From positions 88,258 to 152,257 of the forward strand of contig NZ_JXDG01000070.1 of the NCBI RefSeq assembly GCF_000820515.1: 64,000 nucleotides of DNA. The letters are read 5' to 3'. Positions 44,783 through 54,271 of this stretch are shown here, piece after piece. Position 1 is the first letter of the stretch, and each line of letters opens with the position of its first letter. The stretch comes from Pseudomonas batumici. GTDB taxonomy: Bacteria; Pseudomonadota; Gammaproteobacteria; Pseudomonadales; Pseudomonadaceae. A program made the position numbers and the translations under genes. Under the pieces are notes generated by a model, which worked only from the letters and a program-made list of their open reading frames with translations, was not told the DNA's origin and did no database searches.

Positions 44783-46048
44783 TCATAAAAGTACGGCTTC
44801 TTCTGTTACTTTGATCGGGAGTTCAAGCGTAAAAGTCGCCCCTTTGCCCACCCCGTCGCTCTGCACCGTCAAGCTGCCGCCCATCTCGTGAGCGGCGATC
44901 ACGCAGCTGTGCAGGCCAAAACCGTGGCCGTCCTTGCGAGTGGTGAAACCATGGGAAAAGATACGTGTCAGGTTTTCCGGTGCAATCCCCTCACCGTTAT
45001 CCGCGACCTGGATCTGCACGCTTTGTCCCTGATCCCAAAGCAGACGCAAGATGATCTGGTGTTGTCGGTCAGGCACTCCCCCCATCGCATGCTTGGCGTT
45101 ACTGATGAGGTTGATCAGTATTTCCAGCACGCGACGCTTGTCGATCGACAACAAGGGCGCGTCGGCCAATTCTTTCACCACCGTCACCTGATGGCGCGAG
45201 AGTGAAGAGGCGCTCATCTTCATGGCCTCTTCAATCAGGTCCTGTACCTGAACGGGTTCCAGCATACTGGAGGTTCCGGCGTAGGCTTGCTGGGCAGCGA
45301 CGATATCCTTGATATGGCTAATACCGTTGCTGAGCTGCTCCAGTTCTTCGATGATGCCCTGTCGCTCTACCGTCACCGCCTCTGCTAGCTTGAGCAGGTA
45401 GTCGGGGAGCATTTTTCCTTTCTGGTCCCGGGTGAGAAAATCGCTCAGGTCATGGGCGTGCTCGCTCATCAGATCAGCCACCTTGCCCAGCCCCTGGGCT
45501 TTCGAGCCGCGCATCCGGCTGCTGACCAGCTCCGCCGATATGTTCACGCTGTTGAGTACATTGCCGACGTTATGCAACACGTTGGTGGCGATTTCCGCCA
45601 TACCCGCCTGACGGGCCGTAGACACCAGTTTGGCCTGCGTCTCTCGCAACTCCTCATTCACTTTGGCCAGCTGTTGTGGGCTCGGGATGAGCAGTGCCGC
45701 AGGGATCAATTTGATCAGGAGAACAGCGGTGATGCAGGAGGCGATGGCGGTAATGACCTTGACGAATGCGGATAGCCAGTAAGTGGGATGCCATATGGTC
45801 CATATCTCCAGCACATGGGTGCTGCCGCAAGCGAGGATAAAGACCCCAAAGGCACCAAACATCCAGTCAAAGGGGATATCACGTCTTTTTCGGATAAAGT
45901 AAATAAGGGTGATTGGAATTGTCATATAGGCCAGCGCAATCAGCGTGTCCGAAATGACGTTCATCCACAGGAGTTCGGGGATCCACAAATAGCAGTGCCC
46001 ATGGGGCATGAATCCATCAGAACTTAATAAGCTGTACAGGTATTCCAT
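44783..46048 (-). CDS. histidine kinase with ethylene-receptor-like membrane domain
   Basis: 421 residues. Residues ~25-125 form three membrane helices matching plant ETR1: SDTLIALAYMTIP and FGVFILACGSTH keep the residues known for copper/ethylene binding in ETR1 (here D34, Y41, I44, P45, I71, C74, H78). A coiled coil follows, then a phosphoacceptor region (VLHNVGNVLNSVN) and a HATPase domain (N box LINLISNAKHAM, G1 DNGEGIAPENL, G2 GHGFGLHSC). No receiver domain is attached. The N-terminal PHGHCYLW is typical of bacterial relatives. It diverges from the chemotaxis operon and might feed it; the partner response regulator is unknown. Confidence 0.85.
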   Translation of the reverse strand: MEYLYSLLSSDGFMPHGHCYLWIPELLWMNVISDTLIALAYMTIPITLIYFIRKRRDIPFDWMFGAFGVFILACGSTHVLEIWTIWHPTYWLSAFVKVITAIASCITAVLLIKLIPAALLIPSPQQLAKVNEELRETQAKLVSTARQAGMAEIATNVLHNVGNVLNSVNISAELVSSRMRGSKAQGLGKVADLMSEHAHDLSDFLTRDQKGKMLPDYLLKLAEAVTVERQGIIEELEQLSNGISHIKDIVAAQQAYAGTSSMLEPVQVQDLIEEAMKMSASSLSRHQVTVVKELADAPLLSIDKRRVLEILINLISNAKHAMGGVPDRQHQIILRLLWDQGQSVQIQVADNGEGIAPENLTRIFSHGFTTRKDGHGFGLHSCVIAAHEMGGSLTVQSDGVGKGATFTLELPIKVTEEAVLL

Positions 46049-46438
46049 AGCGGCTCTCCCACCTCATCATGTATGGCGTCCGTGAGTCTGGAACGTTGCT
46101 CTGCGTATCGATTCACCTTCTGTGTGTTTGGCCTGCGGTGTGGTGCCCCGCCAGTGGGTACTGCACTGAGTTCATAGTAGTCGCCGCCCGCTTCGACGGG
46201 GGGGATGTGCGCCCGTCCCTTTTTTCGCGATTAAAAGAGAATTCCTCCTTTTGTATTCAGCAAGCCTGTCTACACTCAAGAGTCTATGCCCATAGATGGC
46301 ATTGTGCCGCACCCGGAAATTGAACGGTTTTACCACTATCCGACGACTGACCCTGCGCCCTGCTCAAGCGGGCCAGGGCCCCGGCGGATAGCCTTGTTAT
46401 GCAGTGGAGCTTTGTTCAACTGATTCAGGGAGGAACCT
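46049..46438. other. divergent intergenic region
   Basis: 390 bases between the kinase and the chemotaxis operon, presumably holding both promoters. I see no clear promoter consensus, repeats or small gene. Confidence 0.5.
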
Positions 46439-47650
46439 ATGTCGTCATCCGGCAACTTTCAGGTATCGCCGCCCGCCCCCCAGGCCGGCGCTTTTTTCTG
46501 GATGCCCCTCGTCCCCGCTGCCTGTGGCGCCGGCGTGCTGCTGTCGAGCGACTGGCGCCCTGCCAACCTGGCCTGGTCGGCGGGTTTGCTGGTGGTAGGG
46601 GGCCTCGTCGGACTGCTGAATCAGCGTCGCTACCGGCAGCTGTCAGCCCAGCTAGCGATTGCAGCCCAAGACGCCCTGACCACCACCGATACGACGGCAA
46701 CGGGCGGTCTGGAAGCGGTCTGCCTGGAAGCCATCCCCATCTGGTCCCGGCAAATCGAAAGCTCTCGCGCCGAAACCGAAACCGCCATCATCGAACTGAC
46801 CCGCCGTTTCAGCGCCATCGCCGAACATTTGCAGCAGACCGTCGACACCTCTCAGGCCACGGCGGGCGATCTGGCCGACCACAACCAGGGCGGTGCACTG
46901 GAGGTATTGGCCCAGAGCGATGCCGAGTTGCTGCATGTGATCGAGTCGCTCAAGACCATTCAGCAGAGCCGTGACGAGATGCTGGTACAGGTCCGCCACC
47001 TCACGAGCTACACCGGTGAGCTGCGCACCATGGCCAGTGAAGTGGCGGCCATCGCCCAGCAGACCAACCTGCTGGCGCTCAACGCGGCCATTGAGGCGGC
47101 CCGAGCCGGGGAAACCGGGCGTGGCTTCGCCGTGGTGGCCGATGCGGTGCGTACCCTCTCCAGCCAGTCCAGCGAAACCGGGCAGAAGATGTCCGCCAAG
47201 GTCGACATCATCAACGCGGCCATCACCCATCTGGTGGAGGCCGCGGCCAGCAGTACCGATCACGACAAGGATTCGGTGGCCGACTCGGAAGCCTGCATCC
47301 AGGGGGTACTCGAGCGTTTCAAGAGCATCACCGGCCAGCTCTCCGACTCCGCGGCCCTGCTGCAACGTGAAGGCCTGGGGATTCGCGACGAGGTCACCGA
47401 GGTGCTGGTCAACCTGCAATTCCAGGATCGGGTCAGCCAGATCCTCGCGCAGGTGCGCAATAACATGGAAGCCCTGCTCGGCCATTTGCGCGAAGCCCAA
47501 CAGACCTCGGGAGCCTTGGTCGTCGACGCCCCCGCCTGGCTGGCAGAAATGGAGCTGACCTACGCCACCGATGAGCAACGGCGCAATCACCGCACGGGCA
47601 AGGTCAACGTCAATCAACCCACTAATACCCAGGAAATCACCTTCTTTTAG
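46439..47650 (+). CDS. methyl-accepting chemotaxis protein without sensory domain
   Basis: 403 residues. Two closely spaced N-terminal membrane segments (residues ~18-35 and ~43-60) with almost no periplasmic loop, then a signalling domain with the hairpin tip IAQQTNLLALNAAIEAARAGETGRGFAVVADAVR. The usual E of ADEVR is A here. Near the end NLQFQDRVSQIL (325-336) resembles the CheZ active-site helix, with D330 and Q334 spaced as in CheZ. First gene of the chemotaxis operon; GGGAGG precedes its ATG. Confidence 0.85.
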   Translation: MSSSGNFQVSPPAPQAGAFFWMPLVPAACGAGVLLSSDWRPANLAWSAGLLVVGGLVGLLNQRRYRQLSAQLAIAAQDALTTTDTTATGGLEAVCLEAIPIWSRQIESSRAETETAIIELTRRFSAIAEHLQQTVDTSQATAGDLADHNQGGALEVLAQSDAELLHVIESLKTIQQSRDEMLVQVRHLTSYTGELRTMASEVAAIAQQTNLLALNAAIEAARAGETGRGFAVVADAVRTLSSQSSETGQKMSAKVDIINAAITHLVEAAASSTDHDKDSVADSEACIQGVLERFKSITGQLSDSAALLQREGLGIRDEVTEVLVNLQFQDRVSQILAQVRNNMEALLGHLREAQQTSGALVVDAPAWLAEMELTYATDEQRRNHRTGKVNVNQPTNTQEITFF

Positions 47651-47659
47651 GAGCCGGTC

Positions 47660-48028
47660 ATGGCGAAGAACGTAATGGTGGTCGACGATTCGAGCAGTGT
47701 TCGTCAGGTAGTCAGCATCGCTCTGAAAAGCGCCGGATACGACGTGATCGAAGCCAGTGACGGCAAGGACGCACTGGGCAAGCTGACCGGGCAGAAAATC
47801 CACCTGATCATCAGCGACGTGAACATGCCCAACATGGACGGCATCACCTTCGTCAAGGAAGTGAAAAAGCTGCCCAGCTACAAGTTCACTCCGATCATCA
47901 TGCTCACCACCGAGTCCCAGGAAAGCAAGAAGCAGGAAGGACAGGCCGCCGGGGCGCGGGCCTGGGTGGTCAAGCCGTTCCAGCCGGCGCAAATGCTCGC
48001 CGCCGTGTCCAAGCTGATCCTGCCCTGA
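47660..48028 (+). CDS. cheY: CheY-like response regulator
   Basis: 122 residues, receiver domain alone: acidic pair VDDSSS, phospho-Asp in LIISDVNMPNMDG, Thr in MLTTES and Lys in WVVKPF. Nine bases after the MCP gene. Target of the CheA in this operon. Confidence 0.93.
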   Translation: MAKNVMVVDDSSSVRQVVSIALKSAGYDVIEASDGKDALGKLTGQKIHLIISDVNMPNMDGITFVKEVKKLPSYKFTPIIMLTTESQESKKQEGQAAGARAWVVKPFQPAQMLAAVSKLILP

Positions 48029-48070
48029 ACCCAGGCATGACCAGGACCGGGCGAACAGGGAGATTCGAGC

Positions 48071-48370
48071 ATGCCGATCATTTGCCAAACCGACACTTCG
48101 ACCCCGCAACTGGGTATCGAAGGCGAGATGACCATCTACACCGTCGCGCAGCTGTATGCCGAACTGGCGCCGTTCCTGGAACGGGCCAGCGCGCTGGCTA
48201 TCGATCTCTCGCAGGTCACTGAAATCGATGGCGCCGGTGTGCAACTGCTGATGCTCGCCAAGCGCGAAACCTTGTGCACAGGCGTGACCCTGCAACTGCG
48301 CGGACACAGCCCAGCGGTGCTTGAGGTGTTCGAACTGTGCGACCTGGCCGGCACGTTGGGGCGCCCGTGA
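48071..48370 (+). CDS. STAS-domain protein
   Basis: 99 residues of the anti-sigma-factor-antagonist/STAS type (GEMTIYTVAQLYAELAPFL; IDLSQVTEIDGAGVQLLMLA). The Ser usually phosphorylated (D-S-x-G) is replaced by Gly-Ala (EIDGAGVQ), so simple Ser phosphorylation is unlikely. STAS proteins appear in several accessory chemotaxis operons; role unknown. Confidence 0.85.
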   Translation: MPIICQTDTSTPQLGIEGEMTIYTVAQLYAELAPFLERASALAIDLSQVTEIDGAGVQLLMLAKRETLCTGVTLQLRGHSPAVLEVFELCDLAGTLGRP

Positions 48371-48429
48371 TCCAGGACTGCAACCTTCCCACGGCTCCCT
48401 GAACCCGGGACGATAAAAAGGACGCTATC

Positions 48430-50679
48430 GTGAGCATCAACCTCGATCTGGACCAGGCACAGCAAACCTTCATCGTCGAAGCACGCGAGTTGCTCCAGGA
48501 CATGGAGTCTTCGCTGCTGCACCTGGAGTCTGAACCGGATGACAATGATGCCATCGGTGCGATCTTCCGTGCGGCGCACACCATCAAGGGTTCAGCCGGA
48601 CTGTTCGGGCTGAGTCCCATCGTCGGCTTTACCCACATCGTCGAAGACGTGCTGGACCGGCTGCGCGATGGTGCCATCCAGGTCGATGGCGAGTTGATCG
48701 CCCTGCTGCTCAGAAGTGCCGACCACATGCTGGAGCTGGTTGAAGTGGTGGCCGGTGCCGGCGAGGCGTTGAGCGATAGCGCCCAGGAGCGTGAAGCGAT
48801 CCTGCGCCTGGGGTTGCAGAACTACCAGGCGATGCAGGCGGCGTCTGTCTTGCCCACCCTGCTCGATATTCCCATGGCCCAGCCGGTGGCCGGCGAGGAT
48901 TCGGTCAGTTCCGGCTATTGGCACATTTCCCTGCGTTTCGGCGCGGACGTGTTTCGCAATGGCATGGATCCGCTGTCCTTCCTCCGTTACCTGAATACCC
49001 TGGGTGAGATCGTCCATGTGGTGACGCTGGCCGATACCTTGCCCACCCTGCAACAGTTCGACGCCGAGAGTTGCCACCTGGGGTTCGAGATCGACCTGGA
49101 TTCCGACGCCAGCCGCGAAACCATTGCCGAAGCCTTCGATTTCGTTCGTGACGACTGCCAGATTCATATCCTGGCGCCCCACAGTCGAATGGAGGAATAC
49201 CTGCGACTGATCGATGCGCTGCCCGAAGAGCCTGCCCGCCTGGGGGAAATCCTTACCCGATGTGGCGCACTGACGGCCAAGGAGCTGGAAGACGGCTTGC
49301 GGACCCAGCGCGAGCGCACCGAGTCGGCCGGGACACCGGCGATGCCACTGGGTGAGATCCTGATTGAACAGCGCGTGGTCGAACCGGCTGTGGTGCAGTC
49401 CGCGCTGGAAAAGCAGGGTCGCCACCGCGAACCGTCCCAGGGGACGGCTGCCGAGGCGCACTTTGTCCGGGTCAATGCCGACAAGCTGGATGAACTGATC
49501 AATCTGGTCGGTGAGCTGGTCATTGCCAGCGCCGGGGCCAACCTGCTGGCGCGCGGCAGCGCGAATAGCCAGTTGCAGGAGTCCACTTCGGTGGTCTCGG
49601 GACTGGTGGAGGAAATCCTCGATGGCGCGCTGCACCTGCGCATGATCCCCATCGGCGAGACCTTCAACCGCTTCCGCCGTGTGGTACGGGATGTCAGCCA
49701 GGAACTGGGCAAGGACATCGAGCTGCTGATCAGCGGCGCCGACACCGAGCTGGACAAGACCGTGGTGGAGAAAATCGGCGATCCGCTGATGCACCTGTTA
49801 CGTAATGCGATGGATCACGGCATCGAATCCCCGGCGGTGCGCCAGGCCGCCGGCAAGCCCGCCAAGGGGCGACTGCAGCTCAACGCCTTTCACGACTCGG
49901 GGAGCATCGTCTTGGAGATCGCCGACGACGGTGCTGGCCTGAACCGCGACCGCATTCTGCAAAAAGCCGTCGAGCGTGGCCTGGTTCCCGCGGCTTCGAA
50001 CCTGACGGATCAGGAAATCTACAACCTGATCTTCGAACCGGGGTTTTCCACCGCCGAGGCGGTGACCAACCTGTCCGGACGGGGCGTGGGCATGGATGTG
50101 GTCAAGCGCAATATCACCCTCTTGCGGGGAACGGTGGACCTGGATAGCCAACCTGGCCAAGGCACGATCATCCGTATCCGCTTGCCGCTGACCCTGGCGA
50201 TCATCAACGGATTCCTGGTGGGCGTCGGCCAGACTCACTACGTGGTGCCGCTGGAGATGGTCCAGGAGTGCATCGAATTGAATGCCCTGCAGCGTCAGGA
50301 CAACTACCTGGACCTGCGCGGCGAAGTGCTGCCGCTGGTGCGTTTGCGCGACCACTTCGGCCATACGGGACACAGCGTTCGCCGCGAGAACGTGGTGGTG
50401 GTGCGCTGTGCCGAGCAAAAGGCCGGGCTGGTGGTCGATGATCTGCTGGGCGAATTCCAGACCGTCATCAAGCCCCTCGGCAAGCTGTTCAATGCCCTGC
50501 GCGGCATCAGCGGTTCGACCATCCTGGGCAGCGGTGAAGTGGCGCTGATCCTCGACGTTCCATCCTTGCTGGGGGAACTGGTCCAGCGTGAAACCCGGCA
50601 AGCCACTGTTCATTCCTTGACCGATAGCAAGACTGGCAACTCAGCCAACCACACCGCACATGGAGGGGCCCTTCAATGA
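48430..50679 (+). CDS. cheA: chemotaxis histidine kinase CheA
   Basis: 749 residues from a GTG behind AAGGA. HPt domain with phospho-His50 (AAHTIKGSAGLFG), a long variable middle region of about 300 residues, dimerisation domain, HATPase (LLRNAMDHGIE, DDGAGL, GRGVGMDVV) and CheW-like regulatory domain. Overlaps the next MCP gene by 4 bases. Confidence 0.96.
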   Translation: MSINLDLDQAQQTFIVEARELLQDMESSLLHLESEPDDNDAIGAIFRAAHTIKGSAGLFGLSPIVGFTHIVEDVLDRLRDGAIQVDGELIALLLRSADHMLELVEVVAGAGEALSDSAQEREAILRLGLQNYQAMQAASVLPTLLDIPMAQPVAGEDSVSSGYWHISLRFGADVFRNGMDPLSFLRYLNTLGEIVHVVTLADTLPTLQQFDAESCHLGFEIDLDSDASRETIAEAFDFVRDDCQIHILAPHSRMEEYLRLIDALPEEPARLGEILTRCGALTAKELEDGLRTQRERTESAGTPAMPLGEILIEQRVVEPAVVQSALEKQGRHREPSQGTAAEAHFVRVNADKLDELINLVGELVIASAGANLLARGSANSQLQESTSVVSGLVEEILDGALHLRMIPIGETFNRFRRVVRDVSQELGKDIELLISGADTELDKTVVEKIGDPLMHLLRNAMDHGIESPAVRQAAGKPAKGRLQLNAFHDSGSIVLEIADDGAGLNRDRILQKAVERGLVPAASNLTDQEIYNLIFEPGFSTAEAVTNLSGRGVGMDVVKRNITLLRGTVDLDSQPGQGTIIRIRLPLTLAIINGFLVGVGQTHYVVPLEMVQECIELNALQRQDNYLDLRGEVLPLVRLRDHFGHTGHSVRRENVVVVRCAEQKAGLVVDDLLGEFQTVIKPLGKLFNALRGISGSTILGSGEVALILDVPSLLGELVQRETRQATVHSLTDSKTGNSANHTAHGGALQ

Positions 50680-52334
50680 AATGGTTCTACGATTTGAGGA
50701 TAGCGACCAAGCTCATCACTTCGTTTCTGGTGGTGTTGGTCTTGATGGCGGCGATGGGAGTGTTCGCCGTCATTCAACTGGGCAAGGTCAACCAGACCGC
50801 CAGCGACATGCGCGAGAATTGGCTGCCCTCCGTGCGCCTGGCCTCGGGCATTCGCTTCTTTGTCGCCAACTACCGGATCAAGGAGATCCGCTATCTGCTG
50901 GCCGAAGACCCGACGGAACTGGCCCAGTATGATCAGGAGGCCACCGACGCGCGCAAGGAGGTCGAGACCCGCATTGTCCGCTATGAAAAGGAGGGGTTGA
51001 TCTCCAGCCCTGCGGAACAGGCGCTGTTCGATACCTTCAAGACCGACTGGGAAAGCTATGTCACGGACAGCAAGAAGTTGTTCGCCGAGTCCCGGCAGGG
51101 TTCCAGGGAACAAGCCATGGTCATCCTCAAGGGGGATTCGAAGCGAACCTTCGAGGTGATCGGCAACGATCTGCTGAAGCTGATCGAACTCAACGACAAC
51201 GGCGCGACCGCCGCCAATCAACGGGGCAATGAGATCTACGCCAACGGCCGGATGTCGATCATGGCCGCGGTCATCGCGGCCCTGCTCGTGGGCATCGCCC
51301 TGGCGTTGTTCATTTCGCGGATCATTGCCAACCCGCTGAAAACGGCTGCCGGGGTGGCCACCCAGTTGGCCGAAGGCAATCTGGCGGTCACCATCGAGCC
51401 GGGCGCCAAGGACGAAACCGGTCGCGTGCTCACGGCGATGCAGAGCATGGTCGGCAAGCTCTCGCAGATCATCGGCGAAGTGCGCACCGCCGCCGACAAC
51501 CTGGCCAGCGCTTCCGAGGAAGTCAGTGCCACGGCCCAGTCCATGAGCCAGGCCACCAGCGAGCAAGCGGCCAGTGTCGAAGAGACCAGCGCGTCCATCG
51601 AGCAGATGAGCGCCAGCATCAACCAGAACACCGAAAACGCCAAGGTGACCGATGGCATGGCGAGCAAGGCCGCCAAGGAAGCCACCGACGGTGGCGACTC
51701 CGTGCAGCAGACCGTGCAGGCCATGAAGAAAATCGCCCAGCGCATCAGCATCATCGATGACATTGCCTACCAGACCAACCTGCTGGCCCTGAACGCGGCC
51801 ATTGAAGCGGCGCGTGCCGGCGAGCATGGCAAGGGGTTCGCCGTGGTGGCGGCCGAAGTGCGCAAACTGGCCGAGCGCAGCCAGGTGGCGGCGCAGGAAA
51901 TCGGCGAGCTTTCCACCAGCAGCGTCGAAATGGCCGAGCGGGCCGGGCACTTGCTGGATGAGATGGTGCCTTCGATCAACAAGACCTCGGACCTGGTCCA
52001 GGAGATCACGGCGGCCTCGGAGGAGCAGGCCGCGGGCGTGGCGCAGATCAATACCGCCATGAACCAGCTCAATCAGGTCACCCAGCAAAACGCCTCGAGC
52101 AGCGAAGAGCTGGCGGCCACGGCCGAAGAGATGAGCAGCCAGGCCGAACAGCTGCAGCAGGCGATGAGCTTTTTCACCTTGGCGGTGAGCAGCGCGACCC
52201 TGCACGTGGCACAGAGCCCGTCGCGTTCGGTGGGCGGCGTGGCGCAGGCGTTCGCGCGGGCACCGCAACCGGCGTTGCACAAGAGCTTCGCCCAGGCGGT
52301 CGGCCCCGACGAAAGCGAGTTCACCCGGTTCTGA
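50676..52334 (+). CDS. methyl-accepting chemotaxis protein, four-helix-bundle sensor
   Basis: 552 residues: membrane helix (ITSFLVVLVLMAAMGVFAVI), periplasmic four-helix-bundle ligand domain (~35-190), second membrane helix (MAAVIAALLVGIALALFI), HAMP, and signalling domain with IAYQTNLLALNAAIEAARAGEHGKGFAVVAAEVRKLAERS. The ligand is unknown. No C-terminal CheR-tether pentapeptide; it ends DESEFTRF. Confidence 0.93.
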   Translation: MKWFYDLRIATKLITSFLVVLVLMAAMGVFAVIQLGKVNQTASDMRENWLPSVRLASGIRFFVANYRIKEIRYLLAEDPTELAQYDQEATDARKEVETRIVRYEKEGLISSPAEQALFDTFKTDWESYVTDSKKLFAESRQGSREQAMVILKGDSKRTFEVIGNDLLKLIELNDNGATAANQRGNEIYANGRMSIMAAVIAALLVGIALALFISRIIANPLKTAAGVATQLAEGNLAVTIEPGAKDETGRVLTAMQSMVGKLSQIIGEVRTAADNLASASEEVSATAQSMSQATSEQAASVEETSASIEQMSASINQNTENAKVTDGMASKAAKEATDGGDSVQQTVQAMKKIAQRISIIDDIAYQTNLLALNAAIEAARAGEHGKGFAVVAAEVRKLAERSQVAAQEIGELSTSSVEMAERAGHLLDEMVPSINKTSDLVQEITAASEEQAAGVAQINTAMNQLNQVTQQNASSSEELAATAEEMSSQAEQLQQAMSFFTLAVSSATLHVAQSPSRSVGGVAQAFARAPQPALHKSFAQAVGPDESEFTRF

Positions 52335-52375
52335 TCGACGCCTGGACGCGGGCCTTTTTCATGCAGGAGAGCAAC

Positions 52376-52909
52376 ATGGGTGCATTAACGACTACCCGCC
52401 AGGCGACCGCGGTGCAAACCCAGGAGGCGCAGTACCTGACGTTCCTCCTGGCCGGTGAAATGTTCGCCATCGGTATCCTGGGGATCAAGGAAATCATCGA
52501 GTATGGCAACGTCACGCCGGTACCGATGATGCCCGCCTTCGTGCGTGGGGTGATCAATCTGCGCGGGGCCGTGGTGCCGGTGGTGGACCTGGGCGCGCGT
52601 TTCGGCCAGCAGCGTTCGACCGTGACCCGGCGCAGTTGCGTGGTGATCATCGAGGCCAACAGTGACGACGGCCAGGTGCAGGATATCGGCCTGCTGGTCG
52701 ACACCGTGTCCGAAGTGCTGGAAATACCGGCGGCCGAGATCGAGCCCCCGCCCAGCTTCGGTGCCCGTATTCGCGCCGACTTCATCAGCGGCATGGCCAA
52801 GGTCGAAGGCAAGTTCGTCATCGTCCTGGCGGTTGATCGGGTGTTGTCCGTGGATGAGATGTCGCAACTGGCGGAGGTCGGCGACAGCCCCGCACACCTG
52901 CTGCAGTGA
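52376..52909 (+). CDS. cheW: chemotaxis adaptor CheW
   Basis: 177 residues, single CheW domain (QYLTFLLAGEMFAIGILGIKEIIEY; VRGVINLRGAVVPVVDL). Links the MCPs to CheA. ATG at 52376 with AGGAG upstream. Confidence 0.95.
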   Translation: MGALTTTRQATAVQTQEAQYLTFLLAGEMFAIGILGIKEIIEYGNVTPVPMMPAFVRGVINLRGAVVPVVDLGARFGQQRSTVTRRSCVVIIEANSDDGQVQDIGLLVDTVSEVLEIPAAEIEPPPSFGARIRADFISGMAKVEGKFVIVLAVDRVLSVDEMSQLAEVGDSPAHLLQ

Positions 52910-52931
52910 GGGATGGGGAAGGAGTGTCAGG

Positions 52932-53738
52932 TTGAACGGCATCAAGCTCGAGGATCGCGAGTTCACTCAGTTCCAGGCCTGGCTATACGGGGCGGCGGGC
53001 ATCAGCCTGTCGCCCGCGAAAAAGGCCCTGGTCGCCGGGCGCCTGTTCAAGCGCCTCAAGTACCACGCGCTGGAGAGCTACAGCGCCTATTTCAAACTGA
53101 TCATGGGCAAGGAGAACGCCGGCGAGTTGCAGGTGGCCCTCGACCTGCTGACCACCAACGAGACGTACTTCTTCCGTGAACCCAAGCACTTCGACTTTCT
53201 GCGCCAACAGGTGTTGCCCCTCGCCTCGCCGGGAAAGACCTTCCGGGTATGGAGCGCGGCCAGTTCGTCGGGCGAAGAACCCTACAGCCTGGCCATGACC
53301 CTGGCCGAGAGCCTGGGGCGCACGTCCTGGGAGGTGATCGGCTCGGATATCAGCACCCAGGTGCTGGCCAAGGCCCGAACCGGGCATTACCCGATGGAGC
53401 GTGCGAGCAACCTGCCGCAACCCCTGCTGGCCCGCTATTGCCTCAAGGGCATCGGCCAGCAGGCCGGTACCTTCCTGATCGACAGGAGCCTGCGCCAGCG
53501 GGTGAGTTTCATCCAGGTCAACCTGAACGACAGCCTGCCGCAACTGGGCGAGTTCGACGTCATTTTCCTGCGCAACGTGATGATCTACTTCGATCAGGAG
53601 ACCAAGCGCAAAGTGGTCGGTCGCCTCGTTCCGTTTCTCCGGCGCGGCGGTTATTTCATGATCAGCCACTCGGAAAGCCTGCACGGTGTCAGCGACGCGT
53701 TCAAGCTGGTGGCTCCTTCCATCTATCAAAAGCCATGA
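52932..53738 (+). CDS. cheR: chemoreceptor methyltransferase CheR
   Basis: 268 residues from a TTG chosen because AAGGAG lies 7 bases upstream; no in-frame ATG fits the family's start. SAM site VWSAASSSGEEPYSLAM, LTTNETYFFREPKHF and FLRNVMIYF are CheR signatures. Methylates receptor glutamates. Its TGA overlaps the cheD ATG. Confidence 0.93.
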   Translation: MNGIKLEDREFTQFQAWLYGAAGISLSPAKKALVAGRLFKRLKYHALESYSAYFKLIMGKENAGELQVALDLLTTNETYFFREPKHFDFLRQQVLPLASPGKTFRVWSAASSSGEEPYSLAMTLAESLGRTSWEVIGSDISTQVLAKARTGHYPMERASNLPQPLLARYCLKGIGQQAGTFLIDRSLRQRVSFIQVNLNDSLPQLGEFDVIFLRNVMIYFDQETKRKVVGRLVPFLRRGGYFMISHSESLHGVSDAFKLVAPSIYQKP

Positions 53739-54271
53739 AGGCCGCCATCGCCATGGACGTCGAGGAAATCTACCTGGCTCCCGGGAGCCTGTGCTTTCGC
53801 AGCAACCCCACCCGTATTCGTACCCTGCTGGGCTCTTGTGTCTCGATGATTGTCTGGCATCCGGTGCGCAAGCTGGGCGGGATATCCCATTGCCTGCTGC
53901 CGGGCCGGAGGCAGCGTGGAATGCTCCTGGACGGCAGCTATGTCGACGAAGCCTTCGAATGGCTGATGCAGAGTATCCAGGGGTATCGGAGCGAGGCCAG
54001 CGAGTATCAGCTGAAGTTGTTCGGCGGCGGCGAGATGTTTCCCGAACAACCGCGCGATCATGCCGCCGGCGATATCGCCAGCCTGAACTGCGCGGCCGTC
54101 ACTGCCATCGCGGCGCGCCTGCAGCTGTCGCCTTGCGCCATGGACCTGGGGGGGACCGGGCATCGCAGCCTGGTCTTCGACACCTGGAGCGGTGACGTCT
54201 GGGTCCGGCATCTCTCTTTGCAAACAGTAAAAGGCCGTCATGAAGAAAATAAGCGTCTTGCTGGTCGATGA
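53735..54271 (+). CDS. cheD: chemoreceptor glutamine deamidase CheD
   Basis: 178 residues. The catalytic Cys lies in LLGSCVSMIVWHP and the His in GGISHCLLPG, as in CheD. Starts within the cheR stop and overlaps cheB by 32 bases, so translation is coupled. Deamidates receptor Gln and can modulate CheC/CheY signalling. Confidence 0.92.
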   Translation: MKAAIAMDVEEIYLAPGSLCFRSNPTRIRTLLGSCVSMIVWHPVRKLGGISHCLLPGRRQRGMLLDGSYVDEAFEWLMQSIQGYRSEASEYQLKLFGGGEMFPEQPRDHAAGDIASLNCAAVTAIAARLQLSPCAMDLGGTGHRSLVFDTWSGDVWVRHLSLQTVKGRHEENKRLAGR

